Positions 63,856 through 64,000 of a stretch of DNA of 64,000 nt are shown in pieces. Below the pieces are notes generated by a model. It did no database searches. It worked only from the letters and a program-made list of their open reading frames with translations, and was not told the DNA's origin. Each line of letters starts with the position of its first letter. The stretch's first letter is position 1. Origin of the DNA: Noviherbaspirillum saxi (GTDB taxonomy: Bacteria > Pseudomonadota > Gammaproteobacteria > Burkholderiales > Burkholderiaceae_D). The translations under genes and the position numbers were made by a program. Location of the stretch: assembly GCF_003591035.1 (NCBI RefSeq), contig NZ_QYUO01000002.1:1178001-1242000 (forward strand). The letters are read 5' to 3'.

Positions 63856-64000
63856 ATGATCAGTCAACTGAACATATCTGTCGACCAGATAAGCGCCCCT
63901 ATTGGCCGCAACGGTGGCCAGAGTCTGTCAGGCCTTCTCAATCAAGCGGAGGAAACGGCGGGCCGAATTTCCGTCGCTCGGGGCCGCTCCTCATTCAACA
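63856..64000 (+). CDS. Possible gene running off the window end
   Basis: An ATG at 63856 opens a frame that has no stop up to the last base (48 codons, beginning MISQLNISVDQISAPIGRNG). It lies directly after the terminator and has no clear ribosome binding site. The visible part resembles no family that I know. Confidence 0.3.
   Translation, partial: MISQLNISVDQISAPIGRNGGQSLSGLLNQAEETAGRISVARGRSSFN

Noticed and set aside
1..64000. tRNA and rRNA genes
   Set aside because: I looked for tRNA T-arm sequence and CCA-ended cloverleaf patterns and for rRNA-like stretches and saw none; short matches lie inside coding genes.
1..64000. Prophage, plasmid replication, restriction or other defence genes
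   Set aside because: No integrase, capsid, Rep, methylase-restriction or CRISPR-associated motifs were seen.

Overview
The window looks like a chromosomal segment of a betaproteobacterium of the Burkholderiales, most probably the Oxalobacteraceae (Herbaspirillum/Noviherbaspirillum/Herminiimonas-like). The reasons are the tripartite-tricarboxylate (TctC) binding proteins, the Herbaspirillum-style L-2-keto-3-deoxyarabonate dehydratase, a sigma54-type nirBD promoter and the mix of IS families. The assignment is from protein resemblance only. Base composition is uneven: the two ends look GC-rich and housekeeping-like, the middle is more AT-rich and full of IS relics.

1-4.9 kb: a sugar-acid operon (TctC tail, PdxA-like dehydrogenase, enolase-superfamily acid-sugar dehydratase, AraD-type 2-keto-3-deoxy-acid dehydratase, 2-oxoglutarate-semialdehyde-type dehydrogenase) with overlapping or tightly spaced genes. 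4.9-5.6 kb: remains of an IS200/IS605-type element and of an ISAzo13-type transposase.

6.2-36.4 kb: a large Wzx/Wzy-type exopolysaccharide or O-antigen locus. It holds a Wzc-type BY-kinase, FemAB-like acyltransferase, polysaccharide deacetylase, Wzy-like polymerase, an exported orphan, Wzx flippase, two asparagine-synthase-like amidotransferases, a WecA-like priming enzyme, a proline/alanine-linker beta-helix lipoprotein, two GT4 glycosyltransferases and a phosphodiesterase-like protein. A wbpA-wbpB-wbpD-wbpE set should make UDP-2,3-diacetamido-2,3-dideoxy-glucuronate. An IS110-family element and two IS630 relics interrupt the locus. I see no Wza exporter, Wzb phosphatase, exosortase or PEP-CTERM protein.

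36.4-45.6 kb: an IS graveyard (IS3, IS256, ISNCY-type pieces) with two related LysR regulators, a SAM methyltransferase, and an FAD oxidoreductase/ATP-grasp pair bracketed by a 153-bp direct repeat that carries the start of an IS3 orfA. This is the most cargo-like and least explained block.

45.9-64 kb: a small lipoprotein, a chemoreceptor, a GGDEF-EAL protein, an M20 amidohydrolase/TctC operon with divergent LysR regulator, an exported unknown, a fasciclin protein, a glgX gene broken by one in-frame amber codon (and carrying an 18-bp tandem duplication), a GFA-type protein, and nirBD. Upstream of nirBD lie a GG-N10-GC sigma54 promoter and a leader with two adjacent hairpins whose six-base loops have A at position 1 and G at position 4, the signature of ANTAR-protein target RNA.
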